DNA of 34,061 nt from an uncultured Campylobacter sp. (GTDB taxonomy: Bacteria; Campylobacterota; Campylobacteria; Campylobacterales; Campylobacteraceae), in the NCBI RefSeq assembly GCF_937997465.1, contig NZ_CALKTQ010000200.1:1-34061 (forward strand), read 5' to 3'. Shown here piece after piece: positions 27,043 to 34,061 of this stretch; positions within the stretch are counted from its first letter, which is position 1; every line of letters starts with the position of its first letter. Both the position numbers and the translations under genes were made by a program. Under the pieces are notes generated by a model. That model made no database searches, was not told where the DNA came from, and saw only the letters and a list, made by a program, of their open reading frames with translations.

Positions 27043-27292
27043 TTAAGAGTATCTCCTTTAAATTTTGCCCGTTTTGTAGCGTCGCTATAAAGCTGCCTGC
27101 GACTCTTCCGAGCGATTTTCTTAAAATTTTCTCGTCTTTTTTTAGACATTCCTCGCAAAGATAAAAGCTGCGTCCGTTTCCGTTTCCGAAAAATAGCGAA
27201 GAATTTATCAGTCTGTATCTACGCAAAATTTGCTGTTCAAAGCGCTTTTTGCAGACCACGCACGTCCTGATAGGGATAAATTTTTGAGCCAT
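27008..27292 (-). CDS. ylxR: YlxR-type (DUF448) RNA-binding protein
   Basis: A 94-residue protein with the YlxR signature near its N-terminus, [12 protein letters not shown], and a second Cys pair in FYLCEEC. These resemble a small zinc-ribbon/RNA-binding fold. The family is regularly encoded directly before infB; its exact role is not settled. It overlaps infB by 35 nt, starts 25 nt after thrB, and is likely translated with infB. Confidence 0.88.
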   Translation of the reverse strand: MAQKFIPIRTCVVCKKRFEQQILRRYRLINSSLFFGNGNGRSFYLCEECLKKDEKILRKSLGRVAGSFIATLQNGQNLKEILLNGDCSNFRDSK

Positions 27293-27317
27293 TATTATAA
27301 CTTCTTTTAGCTTTTTT

Positions 27318-28202
27318 TTAGCTTTGTAGGATTTTTATCCCGTCGTTGTCAAAATTAAAAATTTCAACTCGAAAGCTCTTAAATTTATCTTGCAGTTTTT
27401 GTTTTAAATTTGCCGCATCGTCCGCGTAAACGATGTTTAAAAAGCTAGACCCGCTACCAGAAAGCGTACTCAAAAGAGCGCCGTTTTCGTAGCCTATCTT
27501 GCGCACTTCAAAGAGCTCTGGCAGGTTTTGCATGCGGATTTGTTCGTGCATGACGTCTTTTGCCGCCGTTCTTAAAAGTTCGTAATTTTCGCTAAAAAAA
27601 CAAGCCGTGAGAAATGCGGCGTGAGAGAGGTTGCTAACGCACTCGCTCATCGTGAAATTTTTAGGTAGCTTGGCGCGCGATTCGTTCGTGCTCATGGGTT
27701 TATCGGGGATCACGACGACGGCTTTGATATCGGCGCTTAAAGGCTTTTTTAGAGATTTTACCTTGCCGTTTTCAACGACTGAGCTCACAAAACCGCCAAG
27801 CGTCGCAGGAGCTATGTTGTCCGGGTGGTTTTCGTAAACTAGAGCTTGGTTTAAAATAGCGCTTTTATCCGCCTTAAATCCTGCCGCCGCATAAGCTGCC
27901 GCGATGGCTGAAGTGATAACCGCAGAGGAGCTACCAAGTCCGCGCGAAAACGGGATCTGGTTGGTAAAAATCATACGAAAAGTATCTTTTTTACCCGTTA
28001 GCTTGATGTAAATTTCATTGAAAATAGATAAAAAAATATTGTTTTTTTTAAGAAGCGCGTTGTCTTTGCCTTCGCCCAAAATGCTCACTGAGGCGAAATT
28101 TGCCCTCGTTATCTCGACTGTGTTATGTAGCTCTAAGGCAAGGCCCAAGGCATCAAAGCCGGGGCCGATATTTGCGCTCGTGGCGGGAACTAAAATTTGC
28201 AA
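27318..28202 (-). CDS. thrB: homoserine kinase
   Basis: A GHMP kinase that phosphorylates L-homoserine on the way to threonine. It has 294 residues. The start MQILVPATSANIGPGFDALG is the classic ThrB substrate/ATP entry, the glycine-rich phosphate loop is PFSRGLGSSSAVITSAI, and the C-terminal GHMP motif is STLSGSGSSFLN. It sits 8 nt after tsaB. It is functionally unrelated to its neighbours, but this order is common in Campylobacterota. Confidence 0.95.
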   Translation of the reverse strand: MQILVPATSANIGPGFDALGLALELHNTVEITRANFASVSILGEGKDNALLKKNNIFLSIFNEIYIKLTGKKDTFRMIFTNQIPFSRGLGSSSAVITSAIAAAYAAAGFKADKSAILNQALVYENHPDNIAPATLGGFVSSVVENGKVKSLKKPLSADIKAVVVIPDKPMSTNESRAKLPKNFTMSECVSNLSHAAFLTACFFSENYELLRTAAKDVMHEQIRMQNLPELFEVRKIGYENGALLSTLSGSGSSFLNIVYADDAANLKQKLQDKFKSFRVEIFNFDNDGIKILQS

Positions 28203-28210
28203 GAAATCTC

Positions 28211-28666
28211 CTAAACGGCTTGAATAACGTAATTTGGTAGGGTATCTAAATTTAGATTTAAAACGGCTAAATTTTGCGGCAAGCCAAATTCGCCGGCCTC
28301 TGCTTTTTGCAGTTTGACGCCATCAGGAGTATTTACGAAGCTTAAATTTTTATTCGCCCGTATCGGTGCGCCGTTGTTTAGCTCAAAGCCGCTAACTGCA
28401 TAAAATTCGCACTCTTTTACTATACTAATCGTCTTTAAAACGACGTATGCGACCTTGACACCCATGAAGCTACCTGGGCCGTTTGCGTAGATGATTTTTT
28501 GTAGGTTAAATTTGCCGCCGTTTAAGATCTCGTCTATTATTTTTACGAGGGAGACGTCGGATTTTTCTTCGCTAGAAATTTGCTCTAAAAGCTCGCTGTT
28601 TTCGTCATAAATGCCAACGATTAGCGGCGAGCTAAGAGCGATAACTAAAATTTGGATATTTTTTAT
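28211..28666 (-). CDS. tsaB: TsaB-like t6A biosynthesis protein, apparent ATA start
   Basis: TsaB is the TsaD partner needed to make threonylcarbamoyladenosine at tRNA position 37. The frame reads through 151 codons: IKNIQILVIALSSPLIVGIY at the N-terminus (beta-hairpin of the ASKHA fold) and YANGPGSFMGVKVAY, the strongly conserved P-G-S-F/Y-x-G-x-R/K motif, around residues 60-74. It is short, as in epsilonproteobacteria. There is no ATG, GTG or TTG at the expected N-terminus. The best start is ATA at 28664-28666, overlapping the lpxC stop as ATAA, with AAAAGG 7 nt upstream. Starting at the internal ATG (28465) would remove the first 67 residues, including the conserved motif. It could be poorly expressed or a very recent start-codon mutant. 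Confidence 0.8.
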   Translation of the reverse strand: MKNIQILVIALSSPLIVGIYDENSELLEQISSEEKSDVSLVKIIDEILNGGKFNLQKIIYANGPGSFMGVKVAYVVLKTISIVKECEFYAVSGFELNNGAPIRANKNLSFVNTPDGVKLQKAEAGEFGLPQNLAVLNLNLDTLPNYVIQAV

Positions 28667-29547
28667 GCAAATACCTTTTGGTACTCGCGCGCGAAATCGC
28701 CTTTTAGCGTGACGATTTCGTAGTTTTTATCGTCGCTTAGGATAGCTAGCGTTAGCTCGTGGTTTAGCTCATGACTGCCCGCAAAGCTCGTATAGTCAGC
28801 CATCAATGGCGCACCCATCAGGCTTAGATCGCCGATCGCGTCTAAAATTTTATGACGAACGAATTCGTTTTCAAAGCGCAGGCCTTCAGGATTTAAAATT
28901 TTATTATCGTCGATAACCACGGCGTTATCTAGGCTACCGCCGAGGGCTAAATTTTGCGCTCTTAGCATCTGGACGTCTTTTAAAAATCCAAATGTTCTAG
29001 CGCGCGCGATCTCCTCGATGTAGGCTTGTTTGCTAAACTCGAACACGTAGTTTTGCTCGCCGATTATCGGGTGGGCAAATTTGATAGTAAAGTCGAATTT
29101 CGGGTTATTTGACGGCGTTACTCTGGCGAATTTTCCGTTTTTATTTACTTCTACCGGGCGTTTGATTACGATTACTTTTTTATCTGCTTCTAGCTCAGCC
29201 GTGCCAGCTTCATCCAGCATCATGCAGTAGCTTATCGCCGAGCCGTCCATTACCGGCACCTCGTTGGCGTCCAGGACGATACGGACGTTGTCGATGCCGT
29301 AGCCGTTTATCGCGCTAAGGAGATGTTCGATCGTCGAAATGTAGCCCTCTTTGCCGCCGATTACGGTTGCCATTTGAGTGTTTATCACGTTTTTCGGCTC
29401 TGCCTTAAAACTCACTCCGAGGTCTTTTCTATAAAATATTATTCCCGAATTTGCCCCGAGCGGTTCAAGCGTGATTTTTATCGGTTCGCCCTTGTGAAGT
29501 CCGATACCTACGCCTTCTACGGTTGATTTTATGGTTGTTTGTTTCAA
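28663..29547 (-). CDS. lpxC: UDP-3-O-acyl-N-acetylglucosamine deacetylase
   Basis: A zinc deacetylase for the committed step of lipid A synthesis. From TTG 29547 it has 294 residues, the usual size in this class (about 295), beginning KQTTIKSTVEGVGIGLHKGE after the initiator. Zinc and catalytic residues lie in TIEHLLSAINGYGIDN (His), RHKILDAIGDLSLMG (His and Asp) and the C-terminal GSHELNHEL. I prefer TTG 29547 to an in-frame TTG 42 nt upstream because AAGGG lies 9 nt before it, the protein start then matches the family, and a TATAAT (29578-29583) falls inside the longer version. Confidence 0.95.
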   Translation of the reverse strand: MKQTTIKSTVEGVGIGLHKGEPIKITLEPLGANSGIIFYRKDLGVSFKAEPKNVINTQMATVIGGKEGYISTIEHLLSAINGYGIDNVRIVLDANEVPVMDGSAISYCMMLDEAGTAELEADKKVIVIKRPVEVNKNGKFARVTPSNNPKFDFTIKFAHPIIGEQNYVFEFSKQAYIEEIARARTFGFLKDVQMLRAQNLALGGSLDNAVVIDDNKILNPEGLRFENEFVRHKILDAIGDLSLMGAPLMADYTSFAGSHELNHELTLAILSDDKNYEIVTLKGDFAREYQKVFA

Positions 29548-29577
29548 ATTTTTGCCCTTATTTTTCTTACTCTTGCC

Positions 29578-29595
29578 ATTATACAACAAATTTAC
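29578..29595 (-). promoter_or_regulatory. sigma-70 promoter of lpxC
   Basis: On the - strand, TTGTTGTATAATGGC contains a perfect TATAAT (29578-29583), 30 nt before the TTG start of lpxC, in the 63-nt gap after the peptidase gene. No clear -35, as is usual here. Confidence 0.6.
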
Positions 29596-29610
29596 AACAA
29601 AATGGCAAAT

Positions 29611-30978
29611 TTATTCGACCATTTTTTTAGCCGCGCTCAAAACGCCGGTTACGTTATCCTTCATCCAGCCGTTATCCATCCACTCCTCCGGACGCACTTC
29701 TATGCCTTGAACTAGCATGCCAAAGTGCAAGTGATCACCCATCGCTAGACCCGTAACGCCCGTGTTTGCGATGACGTCGCCCGCCTTGACCGAGTCGCCG
29801 GCTTTGACATTTAGCGAACTGCAGTGTCCGTAGAGTGAAAAAAGGCCAAATCCGTGATTTATCAGGATGTTACGCCCGTAGATGCCGTTTTCTGCGGCAA
29901 ATTCGACCGTGCCGTCGTTGTTGGCGACGATGTCGGCTTTTTGTGTCGAGGCTAGGTCGATGCCCATGTGCCAGCTTTCGCTGACGTCTTTATCTTCAAA
30001 GGTGTAGTATCTGTGGTCGCCAAAGCTTGCTACCGCTTTGCCGTTTTTTAGCGGGTAAAATTTATTTACGCTAAAGTTTTCAGCTGCGTCTATATCGACT
30101 TTTGCGGCGATTTGCGAGATTATTTTCTCATTTGCCTCGCGGAGATTTTCATTTACGAATTTCATCTTTTCCAGATTGCTCATAGCGTCGTAGTTTTTAG
30201 CGTATTGTTGCGCTAGTTCCGGGATTTTTTCGTTTAAAAATCTACTCTGGCCGTCTAGTTTTATCTTTGAGATGCGGTATTTTTTATCTTGGTAGAAAAA
30301 TCTTATCTTGCTTTTGGTTATATTTCCCGCCGCATCAAGCGCCACGACGTCGGCGCTAAACGAGCCTTGTTGCGCCGGCCAGGCGACTAAAGAAGCGTAG
30401 TAACCGTCTTTTACGAATTTGCTTGGGATAAATTTTTTGCCGTAGTTCGTCTCGATATAGACCTCTTTTAGCATCTCGTCAGTCGCCTTAAACACGACCG
30501 TCGCGCTACCGCCTTTAGTGATGGCGTATGAGTGGTTTAGGATGTTTACGTCGGGTTTTTTGTTATCGACGGTGATTTTGACCTCTTTTTTTTGCGTGTT
30601 GCCGAGGAAAAATCCCCATTTGCTAGTATCGGTGGCCTCGATTACGATGTTATAGATATCTTTTTGCGCGCCAAATCCCGTTTTAGGAAAGGTCAAATTT
30701 AAATCGACGATTTCAGACGGCGCTTCAAATTTTTGAGTCAGCAAATTTACGCTGCCTTTTTCGTCTATGAGTGAAATTTTAACTGATTTCACGCCGCCTT
30801 CGTCGGTGATTTTGATCGGTAGAGGCGAGGTTAGGTTCCAGTAAATTTGATCTGATATGGCTATGCTCGGGGCTTCGCGCTCAAATGTTTTTGATGTAAA
30901 TAAAAAAGCTATCGCCGCAACTAAAAGTAAAATAATAACGCCGAAAAATATCAAATTTGGATTGCCGCGTCTTCTCAT
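29611..30978 (-). CDS. membrane-anchored M23 (LytM-type) metallopeptidase
   Basis: A probable peptidoglycan endopeptidase acting in the periplasm. It has 455 residues: an N-terminal membrane anchor (about 9-27, LIFFGVIILLLVAAIAFLF), a beta-rich extracytoplasmic region, a helical segment (about 235-290), and a C-terminal LytM domain. Catalytic zinc residues are present: H337 and D341 in W-HMGID, and H416-L-H418 with GDHLHFGML. So it should be an active enzyme, not a degenerate LytM. Homologues in Campylobacter and Helicobacter are linked to cell shape, but I cannot assign a specific Csd/Pgp name. AGGAGA precedes the ATG. Confidence 0.9.
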   Translation of the reverse strand: MRRRGNPNLIFFGVIILLLVAAIAFLFTSKTFEREAPSIAISDQIYWNLTSPLPIKITDEGGVKSVKISLIDEKGSVNLLTQKFEAPSEIVDLNLTFPKTGFGAQKDIYNIVIEATDTSKWGFFLGNTQKKEVKITVDNKKPDVNILNHSYAITKGGSATVVFKATDEMLKEVYIETNYGKKFIPSKFVKDGYYASLVAWPAQQGSFSADVVALDAAGNITKSKIRFFYQDKKYRISKIKLDGQSRFLNEKIPELAQQYAKNYDAMSNLEKMKFVNENLREANEKIISQIAAKVDIDAAENFSVNKFYPLKNGKAVASFGDHRYYTFEDKDVSESWHMGIDLASTQKADIVANNDGTVEFAAENGIYGRNILINHGFGLFSLYGHCSSLNVKAGDSVKAGDVIANTGVTGLAMGDHLHFGMLVQGIEVRPEEWMDNGWMKDNVTGVLSAAKKMVE

Positions 30979-31005
30979 AAAATCTCCTAAATCTTAAAGA
31001 GACCG

Positions 31006-31023
31006 ATTTTACTAAAAAGCGAT
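31006..31023 (-). promoter_or_regulatory. putative sigma-70 promoter of the M23 peptidase gene
   Basis: On the - strand, CTTTTTAGTAAAATCGG carries TAAAAT (31006-31011) behind a T-run, about 28 nt before the ATG, in the 72-nt gap after tyrA. Confidence 0.5.
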
Positions 31024-31050
31024 AAATTTAAGGTAAATTTGCGCCCGAAT

Positions 31051-31881
31051 TTATAAAATTTCGCGTATTTTTCTAGCTTCATTCATCCATTCTCGCAGCT
31101 CGTCCCACTTCTCGTTTTTGATTAAATTTTCGCATTCGTCCAGTTCTTTTTTGAAAAGGTCTATCGAATTTATCAAATTTTGCTTGTTTTGTTTAAAGAT
31201 ATCCGTCCACATCACGGGCGAGCTTTTGGCGATCCTGATCATGCCGTTAAATCCAGTGCCGCTTAGCGCGATGATATTTTTTTTGTTTTCCTTTTTTAGT
31301 ACGCTGCTAGCTAGCGAAAAGCTGATAGCGTGGGGTAGGTGAGAGATGACGCTGGCGTGATGGTCGTGCTCCGCCGCGCTCATAAAAATGATCTTCATGC
31401 CCAGGTGCGAAAACAGCTCGACCGAGCGCTTGACGTGCATCTCGCCGCTTTCTTTAAAGTCGCAAATGGCTACGACGGCATCTTTAAAAAGCCCCGAAAA
31501 AGCTGCGGTAGGGCCGGAGTACTCGGTGCCCGCCATCGGGTGAGCGGGGATGAAATTTTGCCTGATGCTCTCTGGCACGGCTTCGATTATTTTTTGTTTG
31601 GTGCTACCAAGATCGACGATAGTCGTATTTTCGCCGATACCTTCAAATTCTTTGACGATTTTTATGATGCCTTCGACCGGGATGGCTAGAAATATCATAT
31701 CGCACTTTTGCTTCATCTGCTCAAGGGTTAAAATTTCATGCACGAGACCGAGCTCAATGGCTTGTTTTTCATGCTCTTTGCTTAGATCCATTCCGCTAAC
31801 ACAGCTGATTAGTTTTTCGTTTTTGAGACTGAGTCCGAGCGAGCCGCCGATGAGTCCTAGGCCTACGATACCGATTTTCAT
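31051..31881 (-). CDS. tyrA: prephenate dehydrogenase
   Basis: NAD(P)-dependent oxidative decarboxylation of prephenate in tyrosine synthesis. It has 276 residues with no fused chorismate mutase. The Rossmann motif is IGIVGLGLIGGSLGLSLK, and DLGSTKQKIIEAVP and HPMAGTEYSGP are diagnostic for the family (the His is the catalytic position). A C-terminal helical dimerisation domain follows. It diverges from bamA with an 80-nt shared upstream region; AAAAGGCGA lies before its ATG. Confidence 0.93.
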   Translation of the reverse strand: MKIGIVGLGLIGGSLGLSLKNEKLISCVSGMDLSKEHEKQAIELGLVHEILTLEQMKQKCDMIFLAIPVEGIIKIVKEFEGIGENTTIVDLGSTKQKIIEAVPESIRQNFIPAHPMAGTEYSGPTAAFSGLFKDAVVAICDFKESGEMHVKRSVELFSHLGMKIIFMSAAEHDHHASVISHLPHAISFSLASSVLKKENKKNIIALSGTGFNGMIRIAKSSPVMWTDIFKQNKQNLINSIDLFKKELDECENLIKNEKWDELREWMNEARKIREIL

Positions 31882-31897
31882 AAATTCGCCTTTTAAA

Positions 31898-31915
31898 TTT
31901 ATATTGTTTAAAAAT
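31898..31915 (-). promoter_or_regulatory. putative promoter of tyrA
   Basis: On the - strand, AACAATATAAATT contains TATAAA (31898-31903), with a T-rich stretch upstream, only about 17 nt before the ATG, so the leader would be very short. Divergent from the bamA promoter. Confidence 0.35.
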
Positions 31916-31932
31916 AAAATGTGCTATTATAC
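31915..31932 (+). promoter_or_regulatory. sigma-70 promoter of bamA
   Basis: TGCTATTAT is an extended -10 (TATTAT at 31925-31930) about 31 nt before the bamA ATG, with an A/T-rich region upstream. Confidence 0.55.
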
Positions 31933-31961
31933 AGCCTTATCATCACTTTTAGGTTAAATCA

Positions 31962-34061
31962 ATGAAAAAAAGCGTTTTTCTACTACTTTTGGGCGCAGTT
32001 TTGGCGAATGCCGAGCAGATAACTTCCATAAATTTTAAAGGTCTCGTGCATCTGTCTCCAGAAACTGCAAAGGAGATAATGGGGCTAAAAGTCGGAGACG
32101 AGCTAAATGTCGATAGCACGGATAGGGCGATCGCAAAGCTGTTTAGACAGGGCTATTTCGACGATATCTACATCGAAAATAAGGGCGGCGACGTGACCGT
32201 AACGGTAAAAGAAAAACCTAGCATCGCTCGTATCGATATCAAAGGCGTAGTGACTAACGATAAAACCGCCATCGATGGACTAATCAACATCAAACAAGGC
32301 AATATGTACGACGAGTTAGCCATCGAGCGCGCAAAAGAGCGCATCAGGCAGTACTACGAGTCAAAAGGCTACTTCGACACGGTCATAGACGTAACCAAAG
32401 AGCCGGTGGCGGGCAATGAAAGCAGTCTTTTTGTCACGATGAACATAAACCGCGGCGAAAATATCATAATAGAAAACGTAAATTTAGTTGGCGCGAAGCT
32501 TTTTGATTACGGCGACATCGAGCCTGTGGTGGCTAATAAAGAGCGTGAATTTATGGGCTGGATGTGGGGCAGAAACGACGGTAAAGTTAAGCTTTTTGAG
32601 CTACCAAACGATCCTGCGAGAATCCAAGATAAATACTACCAAAAAGGCTACCTAGACGCGACGGTTTCAAACCCGTATCTAAACGCCTACATGGATAACT
32701 ACACGGCAGATCTCACCTACTACGTGACCGAGGGCGAGCAGTATAGAGTATCTAGCGTAGATATCGAAGCGCCTGAGTTTTTAGAGCTTGATAAAGAGAA
32801 AATTTTAAAAGACTTTAGGCTAGAAAGCGGCGACGTGATGAACTCCGCTCGCCTAAGACAAGATATAAAAAAGCTCGACGATATGGTAGCGGATAAGGGC
32901 TACGCGTTTGTAAGGATAAATCCAAAAACCGAGAAAAACGTCGAAGACAAGACTGTAAGTATCGTCTACGAGGTTGTGCCTGACGAAAAAGTATATATAA
33001 GAAACGTGCAAATTTCCGGTAATGATAGAACCGTAGATAGGGTCGTCAGGCGCGAACTATACCTCACGGAGGGAAATTTATACAGCAGAACCGACCTACA
33101 AGACAGTAAGGACGCGCTAAAGCGAACGAGTTATTTTGATGAGGCCGAGATCGAGGAGCAGCGCGTCGGAGCAAACCAAGTCGATCTACTCGTAAAAGTA
33201 AAAGAGGCCTCCACCGGCTCTATTAGCGGCGGTATCGGCTACGGTAGCTCGGACGGCTTGCTACTTAACGCGAGCGTGTCGGATACGAACGTATTTGGTA
33301 GCGGTATGAAGGGTGTCATAAGCGTAGATAGGAGCGACAACGAGCTCTCCGGCCAGATAGGTTTAACCAACCCGCGCCTTTTTGACTCAGAGTACAGCCT
33401 GGGTGGCACGCTATATGCTAACGACTATAGCTGGAATAACTACGACGAGAAATCATACGGTCTAAACGTCGTCGTAGGTAGAAAGCTGACTAGAAATCTA
33501 AGCGCGTCTTTGGGTTACATCATAGAGCAAAGCCGTATCAGTGGGCTTAGCGACGTGCTAAAAACCGTCGGGTACAAAGACGGCAAGAGCTTAAAAAGCT
33601 CGCTCATACCGTCTATTACATATAACAGCACGGATGATTATTACCTACCTCGCACGGGCATCATCGCAAGCACTAGCCTAGAGTTTGCAGGCGTTGGCGG
33701 CGACGAGAAATTTTTAAAGAGCAGAACGAATTTTAACTGGTATCAAGGTATCAGAGAGTGGGTGGATTACGACCTTATTTTTAGATTCAAATCAAGCTTC
33801 GGCAAAATTTGGGATCGCGGCTGGGTGCCTATTAACGAGAGACTATATCTAGGCGGCATCAGAAATCTACGCGGATTTGAGAGTAGAACTGTCTCGCCTA
33901 AAGTCAAAGTTTCCAGCGGTAGCTGGTACGAGACGGGCGGCGATACATCGTTTAACAGCTCGGCAGAACTTAGCTTCCCGCTAATAGAGCGCGTAAAGAT
34001 GCGCGGAGTGCTGTTTGTTGACTACGGCGTCATTCGCGGCAGGATTGCAAACGTAACTGCG
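31962..34061 (+). CDS. bamA: outer-membrane protein assembly factor BamA (3' end outside the window)
   Basis: The Omp85 core of the beta-barrel assembly machine. 700 codons are visible with no stop; the family is usually about 740-800, so a few tens of residues are cut off by the window edge. The signal peptide is MKKSVFLLLLGAVLANA (cleavage after residue 17). POTRA repeats fill about residues 18-400, for example SINFKGLVHLSPETAKEIMG and VYIRNVQISGNDRTVDRVV. The barrel follows (ISGGIGYGSSDGLLLNASVS), with the conserved R637-GF-639 of NLRGFESRTVSP. It diverges from tyrA. Confidence 0.95.
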   Translation, partial: MKKSVFLLLLGAVLANAEQITSINFKGLVHLSPETAKEIMGLKVGDELNVDSTDRAIAKLFRQGYFDDIYIENKGGDVTVTVKEKPSIARIDIKGVVTNDKTAIDGLINIKQGNMYDELAIERAKERIRQYYESKGYFDTVIDVTKEPVAGNESSLFVTMNINRGENIIIENVNLVGAKLFDYGDIEPVVANKEREFMGWMWGRNDGKVKLFELPNDPARIQDKYYQKGYLDATVSNPYLNAYMDNYTADLTYYVTEGEQYRVSSVDIEAPEFLELDKEKILKDFRLESGDVMNSARLRQDIKKLDDMVADKGYAFVRINPKTEKNVEDKTVSIVYEVVPDEKVYIRNVQISGNDRTVDRVVRRELYLTEGNLYSRTDLQDSKDALKRTSYFDEAEIEEQRVGANQVDLLVKVKEASTGSISGGIGYGSSDGLLLNASVSDTNVFGSGMKGVISVDRSDNELSGQIGLTNPRLFDSEYSLGGTLYANDYSWNNYDEKSYGLNVVVGRKLTRNLSASLGYIIEQSRISGLSDVLKTVGYKDGKSLKSSLIPSITYNSTDDYYLPRTGIIASTSLEFAGVGGDEKFLKSRTNFNWYQGIREWVDYDLIFRFKSSFGKIWDRGWVPINERLYLGGIRNLRGFESRTVSPKVKVSSGSWYETGGDTSFNSSAELSFPLIERVKMRGVLFVDYGVIRGRIANVTA

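Overview
The window is a stretch of core chromosome from a Campylobacter-type epsilonproteobacterium (Campylobacterota). Gene content and order match, as I remember it, the Campylobacter jejuni segment that runs from obg through fmt, birA, parAB, atpF'-atpC, tol-pal, slyD, fabD and mqnB, and then the block accD to bamA. The base composition looks well above that of C. jejuni, and together with the heavy use of the word AAATTT this suggests the oral or gut group (C. showae, rectus, curvus, concisus) rather than C. jejuni. That species-level guess is inference.

Layout. Positions 1-17510 are all on the + strand: the 3' end of obg; a small EF-hand lipoprotein; fmt and birA; parA-parB; a seven-gene F1Fo ATP synthase cluster (b', b, delta, alpha, gamma, beta, epsilon) overlapping directly into tolQ-tolR-tolA-tolB; then pal-cpoB; slyD-fabD-mqnB and a TtcA-like PP-loop gene. 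A perfect 11-bp-stem hairpin at 17531-17558 separates this from the - strand block. Positions 17614-31881 are on the - strand. In transcription order these are tyrA; an M23 peptidase gene; lpxC-tsaB-thrB-ylxR-infB-rbfA-rimP; accD-rlmH-dksA-(membrane protein)-dus-recO; and an ankyrin-repeat gene broken by an in-frame TAG. bamA (31962 onward, +) diverges from tyrA and runs off the right edge.

How the genes work together. Most are housekeeping: chromosome partition, proton-driven ATP synthesis, the Tol-Pal envelope-constriction machine, lipid A and fatty acid synthesis, outer-membrane protein assembly, translation initiation with ribosome maturation, tRNA and rRNA modification, and threonine and tyrosine synthesis. 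Translational coupling is common, with many gene pairs overlapping by 1-35 nt or separated by fewer than 12 nt. Promoters look like the Campylobacter sigma-70 type: a good -10, often TG-extended or behind a T-rich stretch, and no clear -35.

I found no mobile element, CRISPR array, tRNA, rRNA or defence system, and no convincing undescribed system. The points most worth a second look are: a tsaB gene whose only well-placed start is ATA; an amber-interrupted ankyrin gene; a 28-bp promoter element present before both pal and slyD (25 of 28 identical); an EF-hand lipoprotein where proB would be expected; and a TtcA-like protein lacking one expected iron-sulfur ligand.
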